Shown here: one piece after another, positions 23,717-35,037 of the stretch
Layout of the letters: the number at the start of each line of letters is the position of its first letter
Position numbering within the stretch: position 1 is the stretch's first letter
The notes under the pieces: generated by a model
Told to the model about the DNA's origin: nothing
Database searches by the model: none
The model's input: the letters and a program-made list of their open reading frames with translations, nothing else
Translations under genes and position numbers: made by a program
Source of the DNA: Simmondsia chinensis
Taxonomy: Eukaryota; Streptophyta; Magnoliopsida; Caryophyllales; Simmondsiaceae
Direction: 5' to 3'
NCBI GenBank assembly: GCA_018398585.1
Contig: JAGTTD010000001.1
Span: forward strand, 12,588,501-12,652,500
Length of the DNA: 64,000 bases

Positions 23717-24017
23717 TCATCAATAAAGTTAGCCCAAAACCAAGACAATGCTCTCACATGGATCACTGGGAAAGAGGGGCTTGTCCGTCCATGTCTCATT
23801 GATGTATTCCGGGATCTGACTCAGCAATTGGTCTACTGTTGTGCATGAGCACTAGAACCCACTTATGTACAGGATTGTACTTGACAAGCTACTCACTCTA
23901 GTTCTGTAGATCTTCGTCTACATACTCATACTCCACTCCTTTCGGTTTCAAGACTGTCTCTACTTTCCGACTGTAGGGGCTCGCCCATGCCCCAAATACT
24001 TTCAGTTTTTCTGCCAT
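23715..24017 (-). pseudogene. Tau-class GST exon 1, truncated copy
   Basis: The minus strand from ATG 24017 encodes a GST N-terminal domain: [20 protein letters not shown], then [13 protein letters not shown]. Stops follow at codons 40 and 43, and a small deletion shifts the frame within the glutathione-binding segment. It aligns with exon 1 of the better GST copy at 49716-50027. It keeps Trp11 and the active-site Ser13 that follows it. The homology ends at 23715, within a few bases of the exon's splice junction, where an LTR-like block begins; no exon 2 is present. It is therefore a dead partial duplicate. Confidence 0.88.
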
Positions 24018-24530
24018 TATATGTATTTTTTTTTTTTTTGAAGCACCGAGCTAGCTTAGTTATATTAAATGACTAAATTTGGTTTAAATTTTGCTTGGTC
24101 ACTTCGAGGGAAAGGAGCATGTGTGGATATATATACTACGAAGGATAAATGAGGAATCACGGTCTTGTTATGTTTTTTTTAATGGCGTGTGGTCTTTTTT
24201 AATTAATCATTGCTTCTTCAGCAAGCATACTGCATGAATAATCAAATATCATAAGTTTGTGATTAGTTGAAGATTATAGTACCTTACGAAAGGGATGAAA
24301 TCAGAGAAATGTGTTTTGTTTTTCTTGGAATTGTGTTACTTATTGAACAAGTTTTGTCTCGGACACAAGCACTATAAAAATGCTTTAATTAACTACATAA
24401 TTACCCTCACTAATAAGAAGTAATGTGAAAATGTGGTAAATATTAGATATTCTTTGGCTACAATTTTCATGGATAATATCACATATAATTAAATGCCAAA
24501 AAATTTGGATCTTAATGAAAGAATACTATA
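24018..24530 (-). promoter_or_regulatory. Duplicated upstream region of the truncated GST copy
   Basis: About 500 bp upstream of the ATG align with 50028-51420 upstream of the other GST once an inserted LINE piece there is removed. Shared landmarks are a TATA-like GGATATATATACT (24125-24137), the phrase AGCAAGCATACTGCA, and the far end AAATTTGGATCTTAATGAAAG. The TATA-like box lies about 110 bases before the start codon in both copies. This shows that gene and promoter were duplicated together. Confidence 0.7.
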
Positions 24531-24732
24531 AAATACAAACAAAACTACATACATAAATATTACCCAGATTTTTTTTCTTAGGCCTTTGTCAAATCAACTG
24601 CGAAGGGAAGGGAGAAAGAGAAACAAAGACATACAAATTTACGTAAAAAACCCTCAAATGAGGGAAAACCATGAGCGGAGCAGCTCTTTTTTTTTTTCCC
24701 TCTCTGTCTATTTTTTTTTTCTCTAACTACGC

Positions 24733-24773
<41 letters not shown>

Positions 24774-25274
24774 ACAGACATACAATGTGACATGACTTGA
24801 AAAATAAGGTTCATGACCGTTGCTTGGAATCCAAACTCAAATTGGGAAGCAACACAACTTTGGCTTGTGTCTTGAAAAGTAATCCAAACAGGAGCTTATA
24901 TGAGATAATTATGTAAAACAAAACTTATGAGCTAAATATGCCTAAATAGAAAATAATCAAGCCTCATACGACTAACTGAAGCTTAACTAGAGTTAAATAT
25001 GTTAACTAAAATTTTAATATGCTTAGAGGAGCTCCAAGTTCATTGGGCTAGGGCTTGGTTTAGCCAACCAACTCAGACAGTAAAAGTTCTGGTTCAGTGA
25101 ATTTTAAGCCAAAAACCATTAATTTAACATTTTATAATGTATGTATTTGATTGAACAATTCTAGGTCACATGTCACATTACAAGTTAGTCAAAGTTGGTT
25201 GAACCAATGCTTTATAAAGAGATTGATTTGGTGGGAGTTTGGCATCTCTCCTTTTCTTTTTTTGTTTTTTGGTT
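24531..25274. other. Intergenic DNA with C36 tract and GST-intron-like block
   Basis: It holds a C36 homopolymer (24735-24770) and, at about 24860-25195, sequence resembling 48510-49400 in the intron of the other GST gene (shared phrases TTATGAGCTAAATATG, CAAGCCTC and TTCTAGGTCACATGTC). The block may come from a further GST copy in an old tandem array or may be a shared dispersed repeat. No gene was seen. Confidence 0.5.
24735..24770. repeat. C36 homopolymer
   Basis: Thirty-six consecutive C residues follow GCAA and precede AATACAG. On the minus strand it would read as polyglycine, but there is no gene context. Confidence 0.95.
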
Positions 25275-26243
25275 AACAACAACAACAACAACAAACCCAG
25301 TGTCACAAGGACTCCCCCATATGCAGGGACAGGGGGGGGCTACTCCAAAGGTAGGTTGTTTCCGAGGACCTCCAACAGCAGGATTGTGTAATCATGGGAG
25401 CATAAAATTCTGAAAGCATGATGTGAACATAGTTAGAGCAGTAACAACACAAGTCAAGTACTATGAAGCACACTCAATAGAAGGACGCTACAGTCAAATA
25501 GTCAGCACGTATGCAAGTTGCACAAGTGCTCAAGTACACATGTAGGCAAATAGGTGCGCCAGAACGTGCGCCAAAGAGGAAGTCAATACACCTAGAGACA
25601 CTACTGCAAGCAATAACTGGATGCACTACTTTAAGCCGCTACGGTGGCTACCCCTATGCTTGCTCTCCAATGAGCTCTATCTAAGGCTATCTCCTCCCAT
25701 AGGTTTAGGTGATTGAGATCCTATCGGATCGTCTCCAACCGTCTGTTCTTTGGTCTACCTCTCCCTCTCCTCCCTAGCGTAGTATGTAGCTGTTCGCATC
25801 TCCTGACGGGGGTTGTGGGTGGTCTCCTCCTAACATGACAGAACCATCTCAAACGCTGTTCCCTTAATTTATCCTCAATTGAGGCCAGGCCTAATATTCC
25901 TATTATGACGTGGTTCCTGATCGTATCTTTCCTTGTATGCCTGCACATCCACCGCAACATCCTCATCTTTGTCACTTTCATTTTTTTGTATGATTTTGTT
26001 TCATTGGCCAGCACTTTGCCCCATAAGACATAGCCGGTCTCACTACCGTCTTATAGTGTTTCTCCTTTAGTTTTAGTGGGAATTTTCTATCGCAGTGTAC
26101 CGCGGAGGCCATCCTCCAGTTATTCCAGCCAACTTTGATCCGGTTGTTGACATCCTCGTCAACTTTGCTGTTCTGCTGAATTATGGAACCTAAGTATTTG
26201 AAACTCCCTTTTTCTATATGATCTTAGATCCTATCTTGAAGTT
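25275..26243 (-). mobile_element. RTE-clade LINE, 3' portion left of the CACTA insertion
   Basis: The minus strand encodes the C-terminal region of an RTE-type reverse transcriptase: FKYLGSIIQQNSKVDEDVNN, then VVRPAMSYGAKCW, MRMLRWMCRHTRKDTIRNHV and KLREQRLRWFCHVRRRP, in the usual order. A stop, a frameshift near 26010 and further lesions break it. The fragment ends in (GTT)n on the minus strand (25275-25294), the short simple-repeat tail typical of RTE elements. Its upstream part continues right of the CACTA element at 42005-42113. Confidence 0.85.
25721..26240 (-). pseudogene. RTE reverse transcriptase C-terminal fragment
   Basis: Open from about 26014 to 25721 (97 codons) with homologous sequence upstream in another frame to 26240. 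It corresponds to the post-palm region and the conserved C-terminal helices of plant RTE polymerases. The catalytic palm is not in the window. The enzyme would copy RNA at a nicked chromosomal target. Confidence 0.8.
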
Positions 26244-27330
26244 CACTACTAGAAAATGCTCAATTAGCAACGAAAATTTGCTATGGCCAAAATCTGTAGC
26301 AAATTTGAAACGAATCTCATACATAATTGCAACGGATTTGAAACAAGCATATTTTGCAACGACAGAGCAACGACATTGCAACGGATCTTTCATACGGCAC
26401 AAATTTGTGACAAAATCGTAGAAAATCCATAGCCCTTGCTACAGATTTGCAACGACAAAATCCGTGTAAAATTGCTACGGTCCTAGTCGTTGCAAATCTG
26501 TAGCAAAACTTCACTTGCTATGGATTAGCAACGGTTCAACTTCGTAGCAAAGTTTTAAAATTTTATTGATAATTTCCCAAAATAAATTGATATTATAACA
26601 AGCAAAAAATGTGATAAATGAATAAGCAAGCATATTTTGCAACGAAAAATCAATGACATTGCAACAAAAGTTTCATACGAAAAAATTTGAAACAAAACCA
26701 TTGCTAATTCATAGAGAATGTTACGGATTTGCAACGACACATTTGTTGCAAATTGTAACAGATGAAATCCGTTACAAATTGGAAAAAAGTTGCTTCAAAT
26801 TTGCGACAGTGAAATCCGTTGCAATTTGCTACGGCTCAACGTGTTGCAAAGTCATAGCATTTGCTCATTTGCTTTAGTTTTACTATGGTACATTTCGTTG
26901 GAATTTGCTACGGCTAAATCCATTATAAATACGTATCATTTGCATATTTTTGGATTATCTCAACCGTCTCCATAGTAAATTTTTTGATAATCTTATATCA
27001 AGTGTGCAAGAGCAAATTGGTACTCCAGCAAAAGAAATATTTGAGTAATTAACATGTAAGAATATTTTGTCATCAAATACTTCGTATTTGCAATGGTCCA
27101 GCCATATCAAATTGCAATAGATCAAAGCTCATTGGAAAATCGAAACAAATTGATACAAATTTGTGACAGAAGAAGTTGAAGCAATCTTCTACGATGTTTT
27201 CCATAGCAAAGCCGTGTCAAATTGATAGGGAAAAGTAACAGTGGTAAGGGTTGCATCTTTGCTTCGGCAAGATCGATTGCTAACCCGTTGCAAATACTCG
27301 TTTGCTTCATATTAGTAACGACTTTACACT
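26244..27330. repeat. Left subterminal repeat region of the CACTA element
   Basis: Many copies of 10-15 base motifs in both orientations occur, such as TTGCAACGGA, GCTACGG, TTGCAAATCTG and CGTTGCAAAT. En/Spm elements bind their regulatory protein at repeats of this kind. A further cluster lies at 28170-28230. No gene is present. Confidence 0.8.
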
Positions 27331-28290
27331 CTATCAGATTTATTCTCAAAATTTCAAAGTTGTGAAATAACATATATCTTAATAAAATAAATATGTTATA
27401 AATAAATTAACAAACAACAACGTTATTAAAAATTCAATAGCATTTCAAAACATCACAATATTGATGTAGACAAAAATATTCAATATGATTAGTAAACAAT
27501 GAAAATCTGAGCGATGTCTGTGTGCAAGTTAAGATTGTCGAGTTAGCAGATGAATCTCTATACGCAATAGATTCTTTATGACATAATCAGATTTATCCAA
27601 ACACAATGAACATAAAGGGTGAGAAGATAGCGTTTATGATATAGCCATCATATATTTCATTATATTATGAAGTCACAATATATAAGAAATGATGTTAATT
27701 ATCAATCGCGAATGATCAGTAGTACCCTTTGTGTTTATAGTGAAAGTTAAGTACCGATATTATTTATCTATAGGGAATGCTTTATATATACATTGATTTG
27801 TTATTTATATCCCTTTACTGGATATATATAATAATACATCACATATAATAATTGTCATCGAAGTAGAAGAGTATATTGTTTTAGTTATGGTAGTACTCAT
27901 TCATCGTATCCGTTATATGGGTTTGACGAGCTGAGTTAATTGATGAGAGACTGCAATAATGTTCGTCATTAAAAAATTTACCTACAAAATTCACACGTTT
28001 AAAAGAAAAATGACTAAAAATGGATAAACAAGATAAAGTACAAGGATCTTTACAGTAAATAAATAAATTAAAAATATTATAAAATTATATTACATGATAT
28101 ATTATATATAAAACCTTCATAAATAAATAACATATGTGTGAAATAAATAAACATACTTATAAATTTACTATCAAATGCGTTGTAAATCCGTTGCAAACTC
28201 AAATTTGCAACGGACTTTGTATTTCAAATCTATTGTAATTTTAAATTTACAGCTGCTTTACCAATTTCAAATTTTTTACAAATTCATTAA

Positions 28291-29305
28291 GACTCTGTTT
28301 GGAGCATAGAGTTGGAATTGGACAATATAATTAGAATTTCAGTTCTAATTCTGATGGAATGAGAATTTTAATGGAATTAAAATTCCATTGTTTAGTTCAC
28401 CAAAGGAATTGGAGGTCAAAATTATAATTATATCATGATTTGAATCATCAAAGGTTTCCGATTATTTGAGTTGGAATATTTCGAGTTTAAATCAAATACG
28501 GTTAGATTTTGGTCGGAGTGGTTCACATTGCGTTCAAGTTATTATAGTCAGAGCGATTCACTTTTCATTCGAGTAATTCGATTTTTGAGTCAAATCGAGT
28601 TGAGTGTCGCATCAGACATTTGGTGTTCAAGTTATCCTGAATTTTTAGTTAATTGGGTTGGTCCTTTTTGGATTTAGGTTAGTTACGATCGGAATTCAGT
28701 TCATTTAGGTCATTTCAAGCTCTAGTCATCTTCGTTTTGGGACAAACAAGTTGTATCATTTCAAATTTTGATTCATCTTAGACTCAGTTTGAGTTGGGTC
28801 TGGTTAGTTTAGTTATGGGTCGTATTAAGTTTTAGTCAATTTGGCTAGGCCATTTTCACTTTGATTTAGCTTGTTTACATGACATTTAAATCAAGTTGTT
28901 TTATTTTATGGATTTGAGTCATTTTGAGTTTTCAATCAATAGGGTTGAGTCACTTAGGACTTTGAGTTAAGGTGATTTTTGTCATTTTAAATTCATGTCA
29001 TTCAAGTTGGGTGTTTTCGATGTTTGGGTCAAATTTTTGGTTGTGTCTAAGTATATAGATTTTGAATCATTTTGAATTTAGGTTAATCAAGTGGGGTCAT
29101 TTTGAGTTTTAGTTCGAGTTAATATGGAGTTACAATTCCATACCCCCATCCCAAGGAATTGGAAAGTATAATTTGTAGTTAAAATCTAATTACATTGAAT
29201 TTAGACAATGAAATTGTAATTACAATTCCAACAGGTGAATCAAATAACAAAATTGAAATTCAGGACCCTAATTTCAAGCTCCAATTTTATACTCCAAACA
29301 CAACC
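28291..29305. mobile_element. Harbinger/Tourist-like element nested in CACTA
   Basis: The left end GACTCTGTTTGGAGCATA and the reversed right end GGTTGTGTTTGGAGTATA match at 14 of 18 positions. TAA stands on both sides (28288-28290 and 29306-29308), as expected for PIF/Harbinger elements. The 1015-bp interior has no coding potential; it contains loosely repeated phrases around TTTGAGTCATTTTGAGTT. It is probably non-autonomous. Confidence 0.65.
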
Positions 29306-29399
29306 TAAAATTATTCTAATATAATTACTTTTTTAATTTTATTTAAAAAATTTAACTAAAACGCCCGCCCTTTACATAACCCATCACATTCCCATACTC

Positions 29400-29625
29400 T
29401 CTCTCCCCTGTGTATCAAAAACCCTAACTTCTCTACCTCCTCTCACCCACACCACGCCCCAAATCCAACCCAGAGCCAGGCACCACCGTCGTCCTCCAAC
29501 AACCGGTCGCCGTCGTCGTCCTCCAACAGCCGGCAGCCGTCGTCGTCCTTCAACAGCCGGCTGCCGTCGTCGTCCTCCACCGGCCATCGATTTCATTTCT
29601 TCTAGTTGGATTTGCACCATCTATT
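29400..29625 (+). other. Probable untranslated first exon of the CACTA transposase gene, with 27-bp repeat
   Basis: A GC-rich, C-rich block begins near ACCCTAACTTCTC and ends at a consensus donor (ATT then GTGAGT, 29626). The next exon, with the TNP2 start, would begin after the AG at 31338, giving a 1.7-kb leader intron. Inside are about four copies of a 27-base unit around CCGTCGTCGTCCTCCAACAG (29487-29590). The exon call is inferred from composition and splice signals only. Confidence 0.4.
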
Positions 29626-30738
29626 GTGAGTAGTATTGTGTTTTGATTTGTACAACCCTAATGTTTTCATTTTGGAATCATTTCTAGTGTTTTTTGTTAG
29701 ATTTACCTAATGTTAAGATTTGTTTTGATTTTTTATTTTTTTCGAATTTTTGATTTTTATTCTGGGTTTTTGCTATTTTGTTGTTGCTGATGTTTGAAAT
29801 TATTGCTCCCATTCAGATTTGTTGAGAACTTCATGTGGTGATATTTAAGATATATACTCTAGAATATGATGTTCTAGATTTAGATTTCTTTCTCTTAAGG
29901 AGGCGATGATGGAATTTCTCAAAGAATTTTTTTTAATTTTGTCCCTTTCTCATACAAGGACAAAAGGACGTTTTATAGTCACCCGATGACGTTTTATTTT
30001 CTCTTTTTATTTAGTTTTGATTTTAGAACTTAACTTCTTCATTTTGTTTGAATATAAGACTGTTTTATGAACTTCTCCCATTAGTTTAAGTTTTGGAGTA
30101 GCAAGTTCCTTGACATATATGTTCAATGAGAGGTTATGAGTTCGAATCTAATCAGCCCCCTATTTTCGATATTAACATAATATAATTATAAGATATTAGA
30201 TGGAGTTTGTGCATTGTATATGCTTTAACCCCAATGAGAATTAAAATGGTTATTTGACTTTCTACCATTACTTTAAGCTTTTGTAATATCTCTGTTTTGA
30301 AATGAAACTTCACATGAATGAAACGAGCAATCTAAATACCAAAGTGAGAAGAAATTTTGAATTCGTTCTTGTGAGAAAGCGAAATTACACAGAGAGATAT
30401 AGGCAATTCGTGCCTTAGAGTTAGAATTTCTCTATTGGGATTTGATTTATTGACTAAGATTAGAAGTGAAATTAGGAACAAAGATAGGATTTAGCTTTAG
30501 GTTACAGTAAGAATTGTTCTTTCATCCAAAAAAATGGTAAGAATTGTTCTAAACCCAAATTGTGGGATTTTGGGATTTTGCTTTAGGGTTTATAAGGTTT
30601 AGGATGAAAGTCGGGGTGAGATGAGTTTTAGGTTCATGTCTAAGTTGCGTGTTTTCAAGGAAAAAAACTTATTTGAGTTGCTTTTTGACTTTGTAAAATA
30701 TTTTCCCACTTTTTATGTCTAAGTTTAGTAATATTGTT

Positions 30739-30746
<8 letters not shown>

Positions 30747-30800
<54 letters not shown>
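30747..30800. repeat. (AT)27 microsatellite
   Basis: An uninterrupted AT run lies inside the presumed leader intron of the CACTA element. Confidence 0.95.
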
Positions 30801-30810
<10 letters not shown>

Positions 30811-30999
30811 TTATAACTATAAATATAATGTATAAATAAAAAAATTAAATGTAAAATTACTATTCAATTTATAAATTAAATACCAGATTACATCAATTTT
30901 ATGTTTATTGAAAATAAGGTATTTTTTTAATATTTCCATTAATGACAGGCTTTACATGTTGTCATCACGAGTTGTTATAAATAAGCTAATTTCTTGTAG

Positions 31000-31166
31000 T
31001 TTAACGACTCTATTTAGTACCCCTCATTATAAGCCTATCCTATACTGCCTTTTAACGATGGTTTGTTAATCCCGTCGTAAATAAGCATTACAAACATACT
31101 TTTAACGAGAAAGAAATAATCCTGGCGCTATTTTTGGTCGTTAAAGATCTAGTTTTTGGTAGTGTA
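31000..31166. repeat. Possible end of another CACTA-family element
   Basis: The sequence ends CTAGTTTTTGGTAGTG at 31166, which reversed gives CACTACCAAAAACTAG, a CACTA-type terminus. Before it are several TTTTAACGA or GTCGTTAAAG motifs, a possible subterminal set of another family. Near 31006 TTTCTTGTAGT resembles a second such terminus. The matching left end was not found. Confidence 0.35.
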
Positions 31167-31359
31167 TTATTGTTCATTGTTAGTCTTGGTATGTGTTGTT
31201 TCTTTTAATGCTTGACATGTGATTGTTTTATTGCTAATTCATGGGACATCCTTCGTCCCTATTAAACGTATCTGCAATGTTTCCATATACATAAATAAAA
31301 ACTGCTAATTCAAATAAAAATTTGCATATGAAATGTAGATCTACTACAAACAACTATAT

Positions 31360-34300
31360 ATGGATCGATCTTGGATGTATCGACAATTGCTGAACGGATA
31401 TGGTAATCCCGAATTTGATAGAGGGGTTGAGGAGTTTCTTCATTTTGTTTACTCTAATGGTTCATGTGTATCATCTGACGGTAGAATTAAGTGTCCGTGC
31501 ACGAAATGTAAGAACAAAAAATTTAAAGATCATGATACTGTACACTTTCATTTGCTAAGTAAGGGATTTAAGAGTCATTCTTTTGTTTGGACTGCTCATG
31601 GTGAAAGATTTACAGAGGATTTTGACATGCATGGAGAATCATTACAAACAAATGAGCATTGTAATGATGAGGTGCAAAATGTTAACCCATATAATGAAAT
31701 GGTCATTGATGCACTGGGACCTCATAATGGATTTGTTAGGCATGATTTGACTCAGGATGACTGTAGTGAAGAGCCACAATCAATGGAAGAAAATCCCAAT
31801 GCTAATGCTCCAATGTTTTTTTCTTTACTTGTGGACTCTGATAAACCTTTGTGGGATGGATGCTCTTCATACACTAGGCTGTCAGCCGTGTCCCAGTTGT
31901 TAAGTTGCAAGTCCAAGTTTAATATGAGTGAGGCATGCTATAATAAAATTTGTGCAATAATGAAAAATAGTTTGCCTTCAACTGAACAAATGACAAAAAA
32001 CTTCCATGAGATGAAGAAGATGGTTGCAGGTCTTCGTTTGTATGAAAAGATTAATGCATGTCCAAATAGCTGCATGATTCATTACAACGATACTCGTGAA
32101 CTGTTAGAATGTACTTTATGTGGTCATCCCTGATTTAAACCAAAAAATGTTGCTGCAAAACAGCCAAAATTGGTACTGTTTAAGGTGCTTCATTATCTTC
32201 CTATCACACCAAGATTGCAGAGGCTATTCATGTCTCATCACACTACCGCACATATGAGATGGCATGCTGAACATCAAACTGTCGATGGTGCCATGTCACA
32301 TCCTTCAAATTCCGAAGCATAGAGACATTTTGATCGTTGTCATACAGAGTTTGCTTCTGAAGTGAGGAATGTACGACTTGGCCTTTGTGCTAATGGATTT
32401 AGTCCATTTGCTCAAGGTGGCACTACCTATTCTTCTTAGCTAGTGATAGTTGTGCCATACAATCTACCGCCATGGATGTGCATGAAACAACCATATATGT
32501 TTTTGAATATGGTAATTCCCTGCGGTAAGGACCCAAGTTTCAACATTAATGTTTTCCTCAGACCTCTTATTGACGAGCTAAAAATGTTGTGGGAAGTTGG
32601 TGCTTTCACTTATGATGTTTCGACAAAGCAAAATTTTACCATGAGTGCTACACTCATGTGGACTATAAGCGACTTTCTTGGATACGGAATGTTATCTGGG
32701 TGGAGCACGGGCGGAACTCTTGGACGTCCTTACTGCATGGATGAAACAAAGGCCTTTCGATTACAAGTGAGTAGCAAAGCATGCTACTTTGATTGTCATC
32801 GTCGGTTTTTGCCTATGGATCATCCATACAGGAGACAGAGACTTGCTTTCACCACCGATAGAAGTGAAAGGGATCATCCACCATCATTACTATCAGGTGA
32901 AGAAATGTTATCCACAGTATGTGCTCTTCCTAATGTGAGCTTCGGACAGACACGTCGGGAGATGCGGGGAAAGGAAAAAACACACAACTGGGTGAAGAGG
33001 AGCATATTGTGGGAGTTACATTATTGGCATACGAATTTGATTCGCCACAACCTTGATGTGATACATATTAAAAGGAACGTGTTTTGTAATATATTCAACA
33101 CGGTTATGAATGTTGCCGGTAAAACAAAGGACACTATTAAAGCTCGATTGGAGATGGAGACAATTTGTTCTCGACCGGATTTGCATTTAGTGAAAGACGG
33201 TGAAAAGATATACAAGCCACGTGCATCATATGTACTTGAAAAAACTGAAATACATGATGTATGTGAATGGCTTAAAGCATTGAGATTTCCAGATGGTTAC
33301 GCTTCTAACATTGCAAGATGTGTGAATGTTTCAGAGGGTACAGTTAAGGGCATGAAGAGTCACGTTTGTCGTGTTTTTATGGAGAGATTAATGCCTTTTG
33401 AATTCAGATATTTGTTACCAATCCATAGTGGCATGCACTGACTGAACTTAGTAATTTTTTTCGTGATCTATGTGCAACTGTGGTATGTGTTGATGATATG
33501 AAGTTATTAGAACGTAACATTGTCGAGACAATTTGTAAAGTAGAAAAAGTTTTTCCACCTGCCTTCTTTGATTCGATGGAGCATTTACCTATTCATTTAC
33601 CATACGAGGCTAGAGTTGCTGGCCCAGTTCAATACAGGTGGATTTACGGATTCGAGAGGTTTCTCAAGACACTGAAAAGTAAAGTAAAAAACAAGGCGTG
33701 TGTTGAGGGCTCAATAGTTGAAGCTTATTTAATTGAGGGAGTTGCTGCATTCACCTCCCGTTATTTCGAGCCACATCTATCCACACAACATAATCGAGTT
33801 CCATGTAATGATGATGGTAGAGAAATTGGCTCACATGGAGAATTATCTATCTTCGAAGTCTCTGGAAAAAGCAATTGGACGTGCTAATTATAGAAGGTGG
33901 TTGGGTTCTAGTGAATCTCGCATAGCTCATCTATATGTACTCCTCAATTGTGTTGAGATGACCCCCACTGTGAAGTAAGTACTTATTCATATGTACTTGC
34001 ACTTCTCATAGATTATCTTAGCTAAAGTTCATATTTTTCAGCATATACGATGAAATGGTACGATGACAGCTCCCCAATATAAATGCGGAAGAACTTGGGA
34101 GAATAAGAGAGATGGAGTTTGCTTCTTGGTTTAAAAATTATGTGAGGATCTAATTACTTAATCTATTAATGACACAATTAAACATGTCGGTGTCAATAAT
34201 TCATGATCATATATTATGTAGGCTTTTGAACAATGCCCGGATATCGATGACAAACTACGTGAACTAGCACATGGACCTACAAGACGAGCAAAGTATTATA

Positions 34301-35037
34301 ACGGTTATTTTGTGAATGGATTTAAGTTCCTCACCTTTGATTATGGTCGAATGAAGTCAATGATGAATAGTGCCGTACGTGTGAGAGGGAGTTACAACAA
34401 TGATGACGAAAGCGATTATTATGGTATGCTGGTTGATATAATAGAGTTGAAATATTTTAGCGGCAATAAAGTGGTATTATTCAAATGTAATTGGTATGAC
34501 ATCGTGCTTGGAATAAGGGTACACCGTCGTCATGATCTTGTTTTAATTCGACATAGGTCGAGACTTAATAGCAATGACCCGTTTATAATGGCTAATCAAG
34601 CTCACCATGTGCACTTCATACCATACCCTTTGAAGAAACATGAGGAACAAGATTGGTGGGTCGTCTGTAAAACAAAGGCGAGGCCCACATACGACATTCC
34701 TTGAGCTGTTCCAACTGATGAGAATGGAATGTTTTACCAAGAGGAAGGACGTTCAACCCCAACGCTAGCATTTCCAACAGCCGAACTTGAGGACTCTTTC
34801 ATTCATTTTGTCCCGGTAGAAGTTCAAGAAGTGGACCCTGATGAGGTGCCTATAGTGGAAACAATGAGCACAGGGGAAGAAGAAGAAGTAGAAGAAGATG
34901 ATGATTATGACGATAATGATGAAAGTGAAGAAGAAGAAGAAGAAGAAAGTGATGATAGCAGTGATGATCATGTCGAAGACAATAATGACCAAATTGAAGA
35001 TGATAACAACAATAGAGAAGGAAATGACGAGGAATAA
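31360..35037 (+). pseudogene. TNP2-like CACTA transposase gene
   Basis: The first 80 codons are a transposase-associated domain (MDRSWMYRQLLNGYGNPEF, CPCTKCKN). A central transposase region follows (VPYNLPPWMCMKQPYMFLN, PLIDELKMLWEVG, DFLGYGMLSGWSTGG, IRHNLDVIHIKRNVF). Next is the DUF4218-like part (33480-33974; PVQYRWIYGFERFLKTLK). After two short introns (33975-34041, 34142-34221) comes the DUF4216-like part (34312-34704; FDYGRMKSMMNSAV, KCNWYDIV), then an Asp/Glu-rich tail. The enzyme would cut and rejoin CACTA ends in the nucleus. It is dead: stops at 32131, 32320, 32437 and 34702, frameshifts near 33430 and 33885, and Asn in place of Asp in the usual DGF-PF motif (CANGFSPFA, about 32390). 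Confidence 0.92.

Noticed and set aside
24578..24814. Frame with polyglycine
   Set aside because: It is the C36 tract read on the minus strand, without gene context.
34765..34992. Phe/Ile-rich minus-strand frame
   Set aside because: It is the antisense of the Asp/Glu-rich tail of the TNP2-like gene.
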